Assembly: GCF_040784935.1 (NCBI RefSeq)
Contig: NZ_CP160680.1
Location: 6,925,802-6,989,801 of the forward strand
Direction of reading: 5' to 3'
Source: Lewinella sp. LCG006
GTDB taxonomy: Bacteria > Bacteroidota > Bacteroidia > Chitinophagales > Saprospiraceae
DNA: 64,000 nucleotides
Under the pieces are notes generated by a model. It made no database searches. It was not told the DNA's origin and was given only the letters and a program-made list of their open reading frames with translations. The position numbers were made by a program, and so were the translations under genes. Numbering within the stretch: the stretch's first letter is position 1; every line of letters begins with the position of its first letter. Below are positions 25,841-33,941 of the stretch, piece after piece.

Positions 25841-26452
25841 ATGAATCCTGTATTAAACGGAAGAAAGGGGCGCACCCCGGTCATTCCTCCCAACATGGTC
25901 AATAAACCAACGATTGTTGGTACCGATGGCCCGAATGCACAGCAATGGACGCCCAATGCCAGTCCGTACTTCGCTATTGAAGTAGACGCTACGGCGCAGG
26001 CACTGGTAGACGCTGGCGTGCCTATCCCGGTGGTACTTTTTGACACCAACCGTCAGTACCAGCAACGCACCAATTATTTCATGCCCTTGGAGCTGATCAT
26101 CAAGTCACGCACTGATGTGAGCTACCAGGCACTGATCGACGACATCAACGAAGTGGCTGCGGTGGTAGATGTTTTGCAGATGCAAATCTGCAATTCAGCG
26201 GACCCCAACTGCAATTTCAACTTCTTTCCATCACTGGATTTGATGTATTGCCAGCGCGGACAGAAGCCATCCCTGATCAAGACGATCCACCCGGATATGG
26301 GAGTTTCCGAGAATCAGTACCACCTGAACCGTGCGACCTTCCAGGCCGATATGGTAATTACGCAGCGCCACGCACTGACGTTCACCATTCAGCCAGGAGA
26401 GAAAGCATTATTGGCCTTCTATCAGTCGATGGAGCTGGGCCGTAAATATTAA
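25841..26452 (+). CDS. Candidate major coat/capsid protein, 203 aa
   Basis: First gene of a 13-kb plus-strand block. It is a soluble, beta-rich protein with no signal or membrane helix. After an N-terminal arm rich in basic and Pro residues, strands such as SPYFAIEVDATAQALV, IPVVLFDTN, NYFMPLELIIKS, NQYHLNRATFQADM and HALTFTIQPGEKALL suggest a jelly-roll fold. An inserted Cys-containing loop lies near residue 120. The size would suit a single jelly roll. Position ahead of a run of tiny membrane proteins and two wall hydrolases is what one expects of the coat gene in a membrane-containing tailless phage. I know no direct family match; the call is by pattern and context only. Confidence 0.45.
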   Translation: MNPVLNGRKGRTPVIPPNMVNKPTIVGTDGPNAQQWTPNASPYFAIEVDATAQALVDAGVPIPVVLFDTNRQYQQRTNYFMPLELIIKSRTDVSYQALIDDINEVAAVVDVLQMQICNSADPNCNFNFFPSLDLMYCQRGQKPSLIKTIHPDMGVSENQYHLNRATFQADMVITQRHALTFTIQPGEKALLAFYQSMELGRKY

Positions 26453-26461
26453 ACCATTCTC

Positions 26462-26755
26462 ATGCCCGGATTTAACACCGCAGGCTGGCAAAATGCGTCC
26501 GACGTCATTAGCCAGAATCAGCCTGCTAACAACAGCGGTTGGTTAGACCGTGTCTTGGGCCGGGTAGACGATGGCTTTGATGTTTATGATCGGGTAAGAT
26601 GTGCGGCAAATCCTACCGCTCCGGGGTGCTACCAAAATAATAATGGTGCTCCCGGAGGGGCAGGTGTTCCGCAAGACAATACCTGGCTCTACGTGGGCCT
26701 GGGCGTCGTTCTCTTACTGGTTATCGGTATCGTTATCATCGCACTAAAAAAGTAG
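26462..26755 (+). CDS. Small C-terminally anchored membrane protein, 97 aa
   Basis: Residues 1-72 are hydrophilic, Asn/Gly/Pro-rich with a Cys pair (CAANPTAPGC). One membrane helix ends the protein (WLYVGLGVVLLLVIGIVIIALKK) with a Lys-Lys tail. This looks like a virion membrane protein or a Sec-independent tail-anchored protein. It is the first of about ten successive single-helix proteins. It lies 9 bp after the coat candidate, so it is surely in one operon with it. Confidence 0.65.
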   Translation: MPGFNTAGWQNASDVISQNQPANNSGWLDRVLGRVDDGFDVYDRVRCAANPTAPGCYQNNNGAPGGAGVPQDNTWLYVGLGVVLLLVIGIVIIALKK

Positions 26756-26760
26756 AAGCC

Positions 26761-27033
26761 ATGAATAGTCAACGCTCAGCATTGAGCTCTAAAAACACGG
26801 CGATTCGCCACATCAGTGGTGGTAGTGTCCGAGGTATCCTGCCACAAGAAGACATCAAGGTTGTTGCGGCCAAGAATACGGCCAATGTCGATAATTCTGA
26901 AGTCGTCAACAACGAAATCGAGGAAGTGAATAAGTCGGAGGAACGGAATGTTCTCTGGTATGCCCTCGGTATCAGTGTTGGCGTGGTCTTGCTGGCCGTC
27001 GTCGCGCTCAAGTTCAAACTGATCAAAATCTAA
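26761..27033 (+). CDS. Small C-terminally anchored membrane protein, 90 aa
   Basis: An N-terminal polar domain with charged residues (residues 1-60) is followed by one helix (VLWYALGISVGVVLLAVVALKF) and a short basic end. The topology matches the preceding gene, 5 bp away. No family is recognised. It is a likely structural membrane protein. Confidence 0.6.
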   Translation: MNSQRSALSSKNTAIRHISGGSVRGILPQEDIKVVAAKNTANVDNSEVVNNEIEEVNKSEERNVLWYALGISVGVVLLAVVALKFKLIKI

Positions 27034-27093
27034 GCGGTAGTTATCGCTTTCATTCCTCAACATTAACGCGGAGCATCCGCTTACTAAAATTCT

Positions 27094-27225
27094 ATGCTCA
27101 TGTCATTCTCAAGTAACAAATGGGTCGGCGCACTGGCACTCGTAGTAGTGATCGCCGTTGCCGTCCTCATTGGCAATATGGCCACTGATAAGTACATGGA
27201 AAAGAAGGCTCCTTCGGTGGACTAA
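27094..27225 (+). CDS. Tiny membrane protein, 43 aa
   Basis: I translated this from the ATG at 27094; a second in-frame ATG is at 27100. A short polar start leads to one helix (WVGALALVVVIAVAVLIGNM) and a Lys-rich amphipathic tail (DKYMEKKAPSVD). It is typical of tailless-phage membrane proteins or filamentous-phage minor coats. No family is recognised. Confidence 0.55.
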   Translation: MLMSFSSNKWVGALALVVVIAVAVLIGNMATDKYMEKKAPSVD

Positions 27226-27252
27226 GCCTTTGATTCCAATCAAATAAAAATG

Positions 27253-27431
27253 CCTTCGCTATTTCACTAAGGAACAGCACGAAAATACAATGCGATTTCG
27301 CTTCGCGGCTACTTCGTGGTTGTTTTCAAAATAGTTAAATAAACGCTTCATTTTAAGTGTTTTAACTATTTGGAAAACTTAGAAAAATCGTCATGTATTT
27401 TCTGCGCAATACGATGATGGAATAGCGAAGG
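27253..27431. repeat. Long nested imperfect hairpin, 179 nt
   Basis: Three nested inverted pairs fill the gap between two tiny structural genes: CCTTCGCTATT (27253) with AATAGCGAAGG (27421-27431); GAAAATACA..CGATTT (27281) with its complement near 27382-27402; and CAAAATAGTTAAA (27327) with TTTAACTATTTG (27361-27372). It could be a MITE-like insertion or a structured signal. Confidence 0.6.
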
Positions 27432-27447
27432 TGTAATCCTCACACAA

Positions 27448-27597
27448 ATGTTTGAGTATCCGATGATTTTTGGAGAAGACGGCGTCAAAGCCACCGTAGT
27501 CGTTGCCACCGAGTGGACGACAATTATCTACGTCACCCTTGCCATCTTTGTTGGGATCACCCTGGCGTTGATCGTGGCTAAAAAAGTTGCCGGATAA
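27448..27597 (+). CDS. Tiny pVIII-like membrane protein, 49 aa
   Basis: I translated this from the ATG at 27448. It has the plan of a filamentous-phage major coat protein: an acidic amphipathic start (MFEYPMIFGEDGVKA), one long hydrophobic helix (TIIYVTLAIFVGITLALIV) and a basic end (AKKVAG). No signal peptide is present, unlike classical pVIII. It may be an abundant membrane protein of the virion. The likeness is one of design, not proven homology. Confidence 0.55.
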   Translation: MFEYPMIFGEDGVKATVVVATEWTTIIYVTLAIFVGITLALIVAKKVAG

Positions 27598-27615
27598 TTA
27601 AAAAGTAATATAAAA

Positions 27616-27981
27616 ATGGCGGCAATCAACGCAATTGTTACCGGTGCTTACGCAACCATCATCCAGTTGGAAGGTGGCGCGGTTACGACCTTGGCGGAAT
27701 ACCGGCAATCGGGTAGCACTACCCCCATCACCGGCGTAATGCTGGGAGCCAATCAGCCCCTCATCCAAAACGATGCTGGTCAGATCGTTTCCTTGGTCGA
27801 TCACCTGCGCAGTACGGGCGGTCAACTGATCGAGAAAACGGTTACTGGCGGCTATCAAGCACTCGTCTTATCTGGTGGTAGCACCAAGGACTTGACCAGG
27901 TACCAGCAAGAAGAAGAGACGGCTCTTTTGTCTATCGCAGCAGCGGAAGAACAGGAGGTCAACTATGAAGACTTGGTTTAA
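27616..27981 (+). CDS. Hypothetical soluble structural-type protein, 121 aa
   Basis: A protein rich in Ala, Gly, Thr and Val, with beta-strand repeats (TGAYATIIQLEGGAVTTLAE; VTGGYQALVLSGGSTKDLTR) and an acidic helical tail. It has no signal or membrane helix. It is the only soluble product amid the small membrane proteins. The repeated strand-turn pattern would suit a minor capsid or spike base. No family is recognised. Confidence 0.55.
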   Translation: MAAINAIVTGAYATIIQLEGGAVTTLAEYRQSGSTTPITGVMLGANQPLIQNDAGQIVSLVDHLRSTGGQLIEKTVTGGYQALVLSGGSTKDLTRYQQEEETALLSIAAAEEQEVNYEDLV

Positions 27982-28021
27982 GTCTTCCTCTAATGGTTTA
28001 AATCTATAATCAAATCAAGCT

Positions 28022-28171
28022 ATGCAACTCATTTCCAAGTACGGACCTATCATTTTGCTGACTATCGCCTTGGTATCACTGTATTTCCAATGGGCTACCT
28101 ACCAGGCGGCCACGGCGGATTGCGGATGCCAGGACAAGAAGGCAGATAGCGGAACCGGCCCAATCGTCTAA
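28022..28171 (+). CDS. Tiny membrane protein with CGC motif, 49 aa
   Basis: I translated this from the ATG at 28022. An N-terminal helix (YGPIILLTIALVSLYFQWA) is followed by a short tail with a CGC pair (TADCGCQDKK) that could form a disulfide or bind metal. It is 4 bp before the lysozyme-like gene, so the two are co-translated. Confidence 0.55.
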   Translation: MQLISKYGPIILLTIALVSLYFQWATYQAATADCGCQDKKADSGTGPIV

Positions 28172-28175
28172 GCTT

Positions 28176-28736
28176 ATGACTGCTAGTGCTAAAAAATGGA
28201 TCATCGTTGTGGCTGCCGTGGGCTTGCTCTTACTTCTCAGTAGTGAGCTGGCCAAAGCTGCCAATGTGGTAGCGCCCAATTTGGGGGTAGGTACCCAACG
28301 CAAATCCTTTTTGGGACAGGCAGAGATGCCCCGCGGCATCCGCAACAACAATCCCGGTAACCTGAAGATGACCACCCCGCAGCAAGGCTGGCTGGGCAGC
28401 ATCGACCGCAGTGAGAACACCGATGGTGTTTTTGAGCAGTTTGTCTTCTACGGCTACGGCCTGCGGGCCATGCTCAAGCTGATGCGCAACAAGATGACGC
28501 GCAATGGCGACAACTCCATCCGCAAATTGATCTACAGCTGGGCACCACCCGGCGAGAACAGTACCGAGAACTATATCGCAGCCGTGGAAAGTGTCACCGG
28601 CATCCCGCAAAACCAGGTCATTGATGTGAATGATAAAGATCGCCTCTTCGCGATCGCTCAGGCCATAGAAAGCCAGGAAAACGGACGGGTGGTGATGACG
28701 CGCCGCGATTTTGATAACGCTTACAATTTGATCTGA
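28176..28736 (+). CDS. Membrane-anchored peptidoglycan-processing virion protein (P5-like)
   Basis: A 186-aa protein. An N-terminal hydrophobic segment (WIIVVAAVGLLLLLSS) acts as signal or anchor. The main domain has the hallmark RGIRNNNPGNLK, then GYGLRAMLKLM, WAPPGEN and NYIAAVESVTG. This pattern belongs to a lysozyme-like family found in phages. Members are often annotated as structural protein P5, a name used for corticovirus PM2. It should cut or bind peptidoglycan during entry or release. Its place inside the run of membrane proteins favours a virion role. The next gene starts within its stop codon (TGATG). Confidence 0.7.
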   Translation: MTASAKKWIIVVAAVGLLLLLSSELAKAANVVAPNLGVGTQRKSFLGQAEMPRGIRNNNPGNLKMTTPQQGWLGSIDRSENTDGVFEQFVFYGYGLRAMLKLMRNKMTRNGDNSIRKLIYSWAPPGENSTENYIAAVESVTGIPQNQVIDVNDKDRLFAIAQAIESQENGRVVMTRRDFDNAYNLI

Positions 28737-28843
28737 TGAGTGATCTAATGGAAATATTCAGAAGCAAGCCGGTGCAGTATTTTTTATACTTCATCCTGCT
28801 CATGCTCCTTGTCCGCTGGATTGGCAAACGCTGTGATATCTAA
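28736..28843 (+). CDS. Tiny membrane protein, 35 aa
   Basis: I translated this from an ATG overlapping the previous TGA. It has one helix (QYFLYFILLMLLVRWIG) flanked by charges and a basic CDI end. Coupled translation with the peptidoglycan enzyme suggests a partner, such as a holin-like or virion membrane protein. Its stop codon touches a 20-bp inverted repeat. Confidence 0.5.
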   Translation: MSDLMEIFRSKPVQYFLYFILLMLLVRWIGKRCDI

Positions 28844-29047
28844 GAGCATTTTGGGAAATTTCATTGAGTAAAAAACAAACCTCAAAACCGAAAGGATAAA
28901 AGTTATTGGTGCTTCCTGCTTTTTAAGGATTTTCGAACCTGGCGTCGGTATGAAAATTTCATTTAGCCCGCTAAACTCAATTTTAATCCCTTAGCCAGAA
29001 CCGCAAATCGTTAAAAATCAGTTCGCAAAATTTCCCAATATGCTCTT
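28842..29047. repeat. 206-bp segment bounded by 20-bp inverted repeats
   Basis: AAGAGCATTTTGGGAAATTT (28842-28861) faces AAATTTCCCAATATGCTCTT (29028-29047), with one mismatch. No open frame lies between them. The right repeat ends at the base before the amidase ATG. It has a MITE-like size and shape, but I see no target duplication. Confidence 0.65.
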
Positions 29048-29596
29048 ATGAAAAAACAACTGGTAATCGTGGTAACGTTGCTTTTGATCTTGCTCCTGAT
29101 CCGCAGGGTTTTTGGATCGACCATTACCAATATTACCCGTCTGCTGCCCCGTCATGCGACCAGGACTTTCCCAACCAGGAATACCTCGCAGATTGAGCAG
29201 ATTGTAGTGCATCATACTGCCGGACCTGAGAATCAAACGCCCAAACAAGTCGCCACCTATCACGTTGGCCCCAACCACGTTTGCGATTCGGGATGTCCAG
29301 GCATTTTGTACCACTACTTCATCACCCGATCGGGTAAGATTTACCAGGTCAACGAACTCGAAACGATCGCCTGGCATTTGGCCGGGCAGAATACCCGCTC
29401 CGTCGGCGTCGTCCTGGCTGGTAATTACGATAACTATCCAGCGACCAGGGCACAACTGAAGGCTTTGCACAAAACCATCAAAGCCATTGAACGCAAGGTG
29501 GGCCGCTCTTTGGAGCTGACCACTCACCGAGGGGAATGTCCAGGCTGCACCCAGTGCCCGGGCGATTATTTACAGGCTCAAATAGCATCCGTATGA
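29048..29596 (+). CDS. Membrane-anchored N-acetylmuramoyl-L-alanine amidase
   Basis: A 182-aa protein. An N-terminal membrane segment (LVIVVTLLLILLLI) is followed by an Amidase_2/PGRP domain with zinc ligands in VVHHTAG (about 52-58) and THRGECPG near the end. The conserved core includes YHYFITRSGKIYQV and NTRSVGVVLAGNYD. It cleaves the amide bond between muramic acid and the peptide. It is either the lysis enzyme or a virion entry enzyme; the anchor favours a membrane location. It overlaps the next gene by 4 bp (ATGA). Confidence 0.85.
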   Translation: MKKQLVIVVTLLLILLLIRRVFGSTITNITRLLPRHATRTFPTRNTSQIEQIVVHHTAGPENQTPKQVATYHVGPNHVCDSGCPGILYHYFITRSGKIYQVNELETIAWHLAGQNTRSVGVVLAGNYDNYPATRAQLKALHKTIKAIERKVGRSLELTTHRGECPGCTQCPGDYLQAQIASV

Positions 29597-30132
29597 ATCT
29601 GAGATTTTACTTCATCACGCCCTACTACGAGGAAGCCGAGGCCCGCAGCCACGCTTTCAACCAACCGTACATCAATGCGGCGGAGGAAGGAATCGCCGAA
29701 GCCTGGAGCCAACTTACCGATGAGTATTCGGAGTACGACGGCTTTTTGGCCTACAACTCCAATGGAGACTTGGCAGATCTGCAAATCAAGAAGCTTCCAG
29801 CACTGATCGTTTACGATGTTGATCGGCAGCGGGCGATTTTCAAGTTGGAGAAAAACGAGATCACCCGTGACCAGGTGCTCCAGGTGGCCCTTTCGGCTTG
29901 GAGCCTTACGCCTGACCCCGAAAACGAGGACAAGTACATCACGCAGTCCGGAAAAAGCGTTGGTACCGGTCAGTTGCTCAACGCCAAGCCTTGTCCTGAT
30001 TGGATGCCCGGCTTCATGTGCAACCAGTTCGGTACGCGCTCCTGGCAAGGCTTGGACTTGGGCCTGGGACGTATCATCACCTGGATAGTGATCCTGGTTT
30101 TGCTTTTCATCATCTACAAAATGGTCAAGTAA
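29593..30132 (+). CDS. Hypothetical C-terminally anchored protein, 179 aa
   Basis: The start ATG at 29593 overlaps the amidase stop. Residues 1-110 look like a thioredoxin-like alpha/beta domain (LRFYFITPYYEEAEARSHA; LPALIVYDVDRQRAIFKL), but no CxxC is present in that position. The C-terminal 20 residues form one membrane helix (IITWIVILVLLFIIYKMVK). It is probably another virion or lysis-cassette membrane protein. No firm family match. Confidence 0.6.
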   Translation: MNLRFYFITPYYEEAEARSHAFNQPYINAAEEGIAEAWSQLTDEYSEYDGFLAYNSNGDLADLQIKKLPALIVYDVDRQRAIFKLEKNEITRDQVLQVALSAWSLTPDPENEDKYITQSGKSVGTGQLLNAKPCPDWMPGFMCNQFGTRSWQGLDLGLGRIITWIVILVLLFIIYKMVK

Positions 30133-30477
30133 ATGGGATTATTCTGTGGAAAAGTCTGCAAGTGCAAAAACCGCTGCGAGAGCTACTTTCCGGGTATCCC
30201 TTTTCTGATTGATGCCTGCAAGAGCGCCTGCAAAGGAGACTCCAGCATGAACCGCGACAAGTTTCTTTGCTCGGGCAATTTCGTAGACCAGCATAGCATC
30301 ATTTTGCAACTGGGCTATGATCCTTGCCTGGGTGATGACATCGACTTTGGCGATACCGTCGCCGGACAAGTCGCTGGTGCAAGCGATCGGCAGTGGGAAC
30401 GATTGCAACCAATTTTCTTAGGCCTGGGCCTGCTTATTGTAGCAGCACTGGCCATTGTTTACGTCATCCGAAGATAA
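30133..30477 (+). CDS. Cys-rich C-terminally anchored membrane protein, 114 aa
   Basis: This follows the preceding stop codon without a gap. The N-terminal 50 residues hold eight Cys (CGKVCKCKNRC, DACKSACKG, FLCSG), a pattern of a small disulfide- or metal-stabilised knot. The C-terminus is one membrane helix (IFLGLGLLIVAALAIVYVI). No family is recognised. An extracellular or virion-surface Cys domain on a membrane stalk is plausible. Confidence 0.6.
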   Translation: MGLFCGKVCKCKNRCESYFPGIPFLIDACKSACKGDSSMNRDKFLCSGNFVDQHSIILQLGYDPCLGDDIDFGDTVAGQVAGASDRQWERLQPIFLGLGLLIVAALAIVYVIRR

Positions 30478-30690
30478 ATGGACCCGATATCAGCAGTCGC
30501 CAATGCCGTGGGCAGCATCTTCGGGCCGGATTCGATTTTCGGAGCCGGAAAACGCGCCCAATACGAAAACCTGCCCGATTGGATAACGCCCGATCAGGTA
30601 CGACAAACCGATTATACCCCCTACGTCATTTTGATCGCAGGGACACTAATATTAATGATCATCATGGTGGTGATTTTGAGAAGTAAATAA
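30478..30690 (+). CDS. Small C-terminally anchored membrane protein, 70 aa
   Basis: This also begins with no gap after the previous stop. The N-terminus is Ala/Gly-rich (ISAVANAVGSIFGPDSIFGA), like phage minor structural or DNA-pilot proteins such as microvirus H. One helix (YVILIAGTLILMIIMVVIL) ends it. It is the last of the run of small membrane proteins before the fibre genes. Confidence 0.55.
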   Translation: MDPISAVANAVGSIFGPDSIFGAGKRAQYENLPDWITPDQVRQTDYTPYVILIAGTLILMIIMVVILRSK

Positions 30691-30696
30691 CGCGCT

Positions 30697-31887
30697 ATGC
30701 CTACTCTAAATGATTTGAACAACGTGAGGCTTCGTGGCCGCTTGATAGGTGCCTACGATCCTGAGTATTGGGTGGAAGGATTAACCAACCCGGTTCCTCA
30801 AAGTGAGCTGCTCACTTACATTCTGGACAACTTGGGCGGTGGTAGTACGGGAGGCGAAAACGACGTCACCGAAGCCGCTGGCGATCCTACTGGTGCGCCG
30901 GGAGCGGGTGAGCCCGCCATCTACCAAAACACCACCACCGGAGCGATCTTCGTCTGGGATGGTTCTCAGTGGAATGAAGTAGCAGGCAGCGGTGACGATG
31001 ATATTACCGAAGGGACGGGTGTTCCTTCCGGCGCACCCGGTGCTGGTGAACCGCAGGTTTACCAAAATACCGTAAATGGCAACCTGTACGTCTGGAATGG
31101 CACCAATTGGGTACTTCTTGGCGGCGGCGAAAATGACATCACCGAAGGAGCTGGCACGCCTTCCGGAGCACCTGGTGCCGGGGAGCCGCAAGTCTACCAG
31201 GACACCACCAACGGCAACGTTTACACCTGGGATGGAACCCAGTGGAACATCATGGCCGTGGTGGCCAGCAATGGTCTGACCAAGACCGGCGCAGACATCG
31301 AACTGGGTGGTACGCTGGAGAAGAACACGACCATCAATACCGAAGCTTTCCAGTTTTTAATGAGCGGTAATGTTCCGCAAGGTGGCTCATTTCTGCAAAC
31401 ACTTTTCCGGCTTCGTCCAGCCCTGGCTGGCATTGACTTATTTACACGGGATGACGCTAATAGCAAAGAATCCAGCATAGGACTTTTGCCCGACAGTGTG
31501 ATCATTGAGGTAGATGGAGTGAACAAAGGCTCAGTGGAGGCATCACAACTCAGCATGACGCAAATCACTTGGCAAGCGATTGTTAGCCTGGCCGGAAACA
31601 TTGAAAATCGCCTCTACATGGATATTGCTAAAGTAGAAGTACTGGCAAAAAGGTTGGAATTCAAGATGGATTCGGCTCAGGGCGGAGCAGTGGGCCATGT
31701 ACTTACCCTGGTTGATGTAGTTTCGGGCCGAGCAGAATGGCAACCGGCAACTGGTGGTGGGACTCTCCCCGTTTACGATTCCATTGCTGATGCCCTAGCC
31801 GCAGGCTTGTCCTCTGGAGATCGATTCAAACTTAGTCAGAACAACACCGAGGGCGGTGTTGCTGGAACAGTCATTGAACTCTTGTAA
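30697..31887 (+). CDS. Fibre/spike-like protein with three carbohydrate-binding-type repeats
   Basis: A 396-aa protein with no signal peptide. A short N-terminal attachment domain (1-50) is followed by three repeats of about 45 residues (pattern DITEGAGTPSGAPGAGEP..VYQ.T.NG..Y.W.G..W), roughly residues 54-190. These resemble modules common in phage tail fibres and collagen-like spikes. The C-terminal half has coil-like and beta segments that suit a trimeric fibre. It is followed after 3 bp by a second fibre-like gene. It is likely the receptor-binding or spike protein (inference). Confidence 0.65.
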   Translation: MPTLNDLNNVRLRGRLIGAYDPEYWVEGLTNPVPQSELLTYILDNLGGGSTGGENDVTEAAGDPTGAPGAGEPAIYQNTTTGAIFVWDGSQWNEVAGSGDDDITEGTGVPSGAPGAGEPQVYQNTVNGNLYVWNGTNWVLLGGGENDITEGAGTPSGAPGAGEPQVYQDTTNGNVYTWDGTQWNIMAVVASNGLTKTGADIELGGTLEKNTTINTEAFQFLMSGNVPQGGSFLQTLFRLRPALAGIDLFTRDDANSKESSIGLLPDSVIIEVDGVNKGSVEASQLSMTQITWQAIVSLAGNIENRLYMDIAKVEVLAKRLEFKMDSAQGGAVGHVLTLVDVVSGRAEWQPATGGGTLPVYDSIADALAAGLSSGDRFKLSQNNTEGGVAGTVIELL

Positions 31888-31890
31888 GCT

Positions 31891-33909
31891 ATGAAACAAT
31901 TCCTTTTTTTACTGTTGATTATTGCGGGATTTAACCCATTGTTCGCACAAACCGACATCCTTGGAGGTGGCGGCGAATGCAAAGTGGATGGTGATCCCGA
32001 TTTGCACCCAACACTTGGAGATGCGAATGTAAATAACTGTTGGTTGACCGTCGATGTAACGACGGGTGATAAGTATTGGTACAATCCATTGGGATCGGTA
32101 GGTGATCGGTGGAACATTGTGCCTCCGGGAACGGATGATCAAATACTAATTCTTATCGGTACCACACTAAGTATCGAAGACGGTAACTCCGTTGATCTTT
32201 CGGCATTGCAAGACGGTACAGGAACAGATGACCAGAACCTTACGCTGACCGGTACCACGCTGGCCATCGAAGACGGCAATAGCGTCGACTTGGCCACGCT
32301 CGATACCGACGATCAAACCCTTTCCCTTTCGGGAACCGAGCTTACTATCTCGGAAGGTAATACCGTTGATTTGGGCGCCTTGTCAGGTGTAGACACCGAC
32401 GATCAAAGCTTAACCCTCACCGGTACCACACTAAGTATCGAAGATGGCAACTCCGTTGATCTTTCGGCATTGCAAGACGGCACGGGAACGGATGATCAAA
32501 ACCTTACGCTGACAGGAACTACGTTAGCCATCGAAGATGGGAATAGTGTTGATCTGGCCGCACTCAATACGGACGATCAAAACTTAACCCTTACGGGTAC
32601 CACACTAAGTATTGAAGATGGCAACTCGGTTGATCTTTCCGCGCTACAAGACGGCACGGGAACGGATGACCAGAACCTTACGCTAACGGGCACCACGCTG
32701 GCCATCGAAGATGGTAACAGTGTCGATCTGACCGCACTCAATACGGACGATCAAAACTTAACCCTTACGGGTACCACACTAAGTATTGAAGATGGCAACT
32801 CGGTTGATCTTTCCGCGCTACAAGACGGTACGGGAACGGATGACCAGAACCTTACGCTAACGGGCACCACGCTGGCCATCGAAGATGGGAATAGTGTTGA
32901 CCTGGCCGCACTCAACACGGACGATCAAAACTTAACCCTTACCGGTACCACACTAAGTATTGAAGATGGTAACTCGGTTGATCTTGCCGCATTGCAAGAC
33001 GGAACGGGAACGGATGACCAGAACCTTACACTAACCGGCTCCACGCTGGCCATCGAAGACGGTAATAGCGTTGACCTGGCTGCACTCAACACGGACGATC
33101 AAAACTTAACCCTTACCGGTACCACACTGAGTATTGAAGATGGTAACTCGGTTGATCTTGCCGCATTGCAAGACGGAACGGGAACGGATGACCAAAACCT
33201 TACGCTGACGGGTACTACGTTGGCTATTGAGGACGGCAATAGTGTTGACCTGGCTGGGCTGAATACAGATAATCAGACTTTGTCACTTACTAGTAACACG
33301 CTCAGTATCTCAAATGGCAACTCTATAAGTCTGGGGAGTCTTCGGTCACAAGCAGAGTCTTTTAACAGTGGGCACAAAATAGCAGAGCATAGGAATGGTT
33401 TAGCTATTGTCGAATTCAACGAAACGATTACTGATATAGCCTTAACGGGAAACATCCTTAGCTACGACCGCGAAGACGGTACCACCACGGATGTAGATCT
33501 GAGTGGTATTGGCGGTGGAGGTACGGACGATCAGAACCTTACATTGACAGGGACGACACTTTCGATTGAGGACGGCAATAGCGTTGATCTTAGTGGCCTT
33601 GGTGGAGGGGGTGGTTCCAGTCTCCAGACATTTGTGGCTACCGCTGAGACTACAATTACTCCTACCTCGAGCTTTTTTCTCTATGGCTCGGGACTACCTG
33701 CGGAAGACTATACCGTGACGATTAATGACAGTGGGCTTCAAAACGGTGATACGTTCGATGTTACAGCCTCATCGGCTGCAATTGTAACTATTGATAGTCA
33801 AAACTATTCCTTTCGTCAGCTAGGGGGACAGGTGAACAATACCGTGACTTTAGATAATCAAGGTGCTCGATTCATATTGATCACGCCGATTTGGCATCGT
33901 ATACATTGA
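31891..33909 (+). CDS. Secreted fibre-like protein with 15 beta repeats
   Basis: A 672-aa protein with a Sec signal peptide (cleavage after PLFAQ). After an N-terminal domain with two Cys come 14 tandem units of alternately 27 and 31 residues (TDDQNLTLTGTTLSIEDGNS, then VDLSAL(QDGTG)). A 15th unit lies at about 545-575. The repeats are of the trimeric beta-fibre type seen in Bacteroidota phage fibres and adhesins. A C-terminal beta domain closes the protein. The signal peptide is odd for a virion fibre and suggests assembly outside the cytoplasm or a host-surface adhesin. The DNA repeats are nearly identical, so copy number can change by recombination. Confidence 0.7.
   Translation: MKQFLFLLLIIAGFNPLFAQTDILGGGGECKVDGDPDLHPTLGDANVNNCWLTVDVTTGDKYWYNPLGSVGDRWNIVPPGTDDQILILIGTTLSIEDGNSVDLSALQDGTGTDDQNLTLTGTTLAIEDGNSVDLATLDTDDQTLSLSGTELTISEGNTVDLGALSGVDTDDQSLTLTGTTLSIEDGNSVDLSALQDGTGTDDQNLTLTGTTLAIEDGNSVDLAALNTDDQNLTLTGTTLSIEDGNSVDLSALQDGTGTDDQNLTLTGTTLAIEDGNSVDLTALNTDDQNLTLTGTTLSIEDGNSVDLSALQDGTGTDDQNLTLTGTTLAIEDGNSVDLAALNTDDQNLTLTGTTLSIEDGNSVDLAALQDGTGTDDQNLTLTGSTLAIEDGNSVDLAALNTDDQNLTLTGTTLSIEDGNSVDLAALQDGTGTDDQNLTLTGTTLAIEDGNSVDLAGLNTDNQTLSLTSNTLSISNGNSISLGSLRSQAESFNSGHKIAEHRNGLAIVEFNETITDIALTGNILSYDREDGTTTDVDLSGIGGGGTDDQNLTLTGTTLSIEDGNSVDLSGLGGGGGSSLQTFVATAETTITPTSSFFLYGSGLPAEDYTVTINDSGLQNGDTFDVTASSAAIVTIDSQNYSFRQLGGQVNNTVTLDNQGARFILITPIWHRIH
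32131..33345 (+). repeat. Tandem 81/93-bp coding repeats of the fibre gene
   Basis: Fourteen near-identical units in two alternating lengths (27 and 31 codons) lie head to tail. Some neighbouring pairs differ by only a few bases, a sign of recent unequal exchange. A detached unit lies near 33521-33605. Confidence 0.75.
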
Positions 33910-33941
33910 TCTATAAAGGACAGTATTAAAAAGACCTCGTA

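Noticed and set aside
32131-33345. CRISPR-like regular repeats
   Set aside because: The repeats are in-frame coding units of a fibre protein, with no unique spacers and no cas genes nearby.
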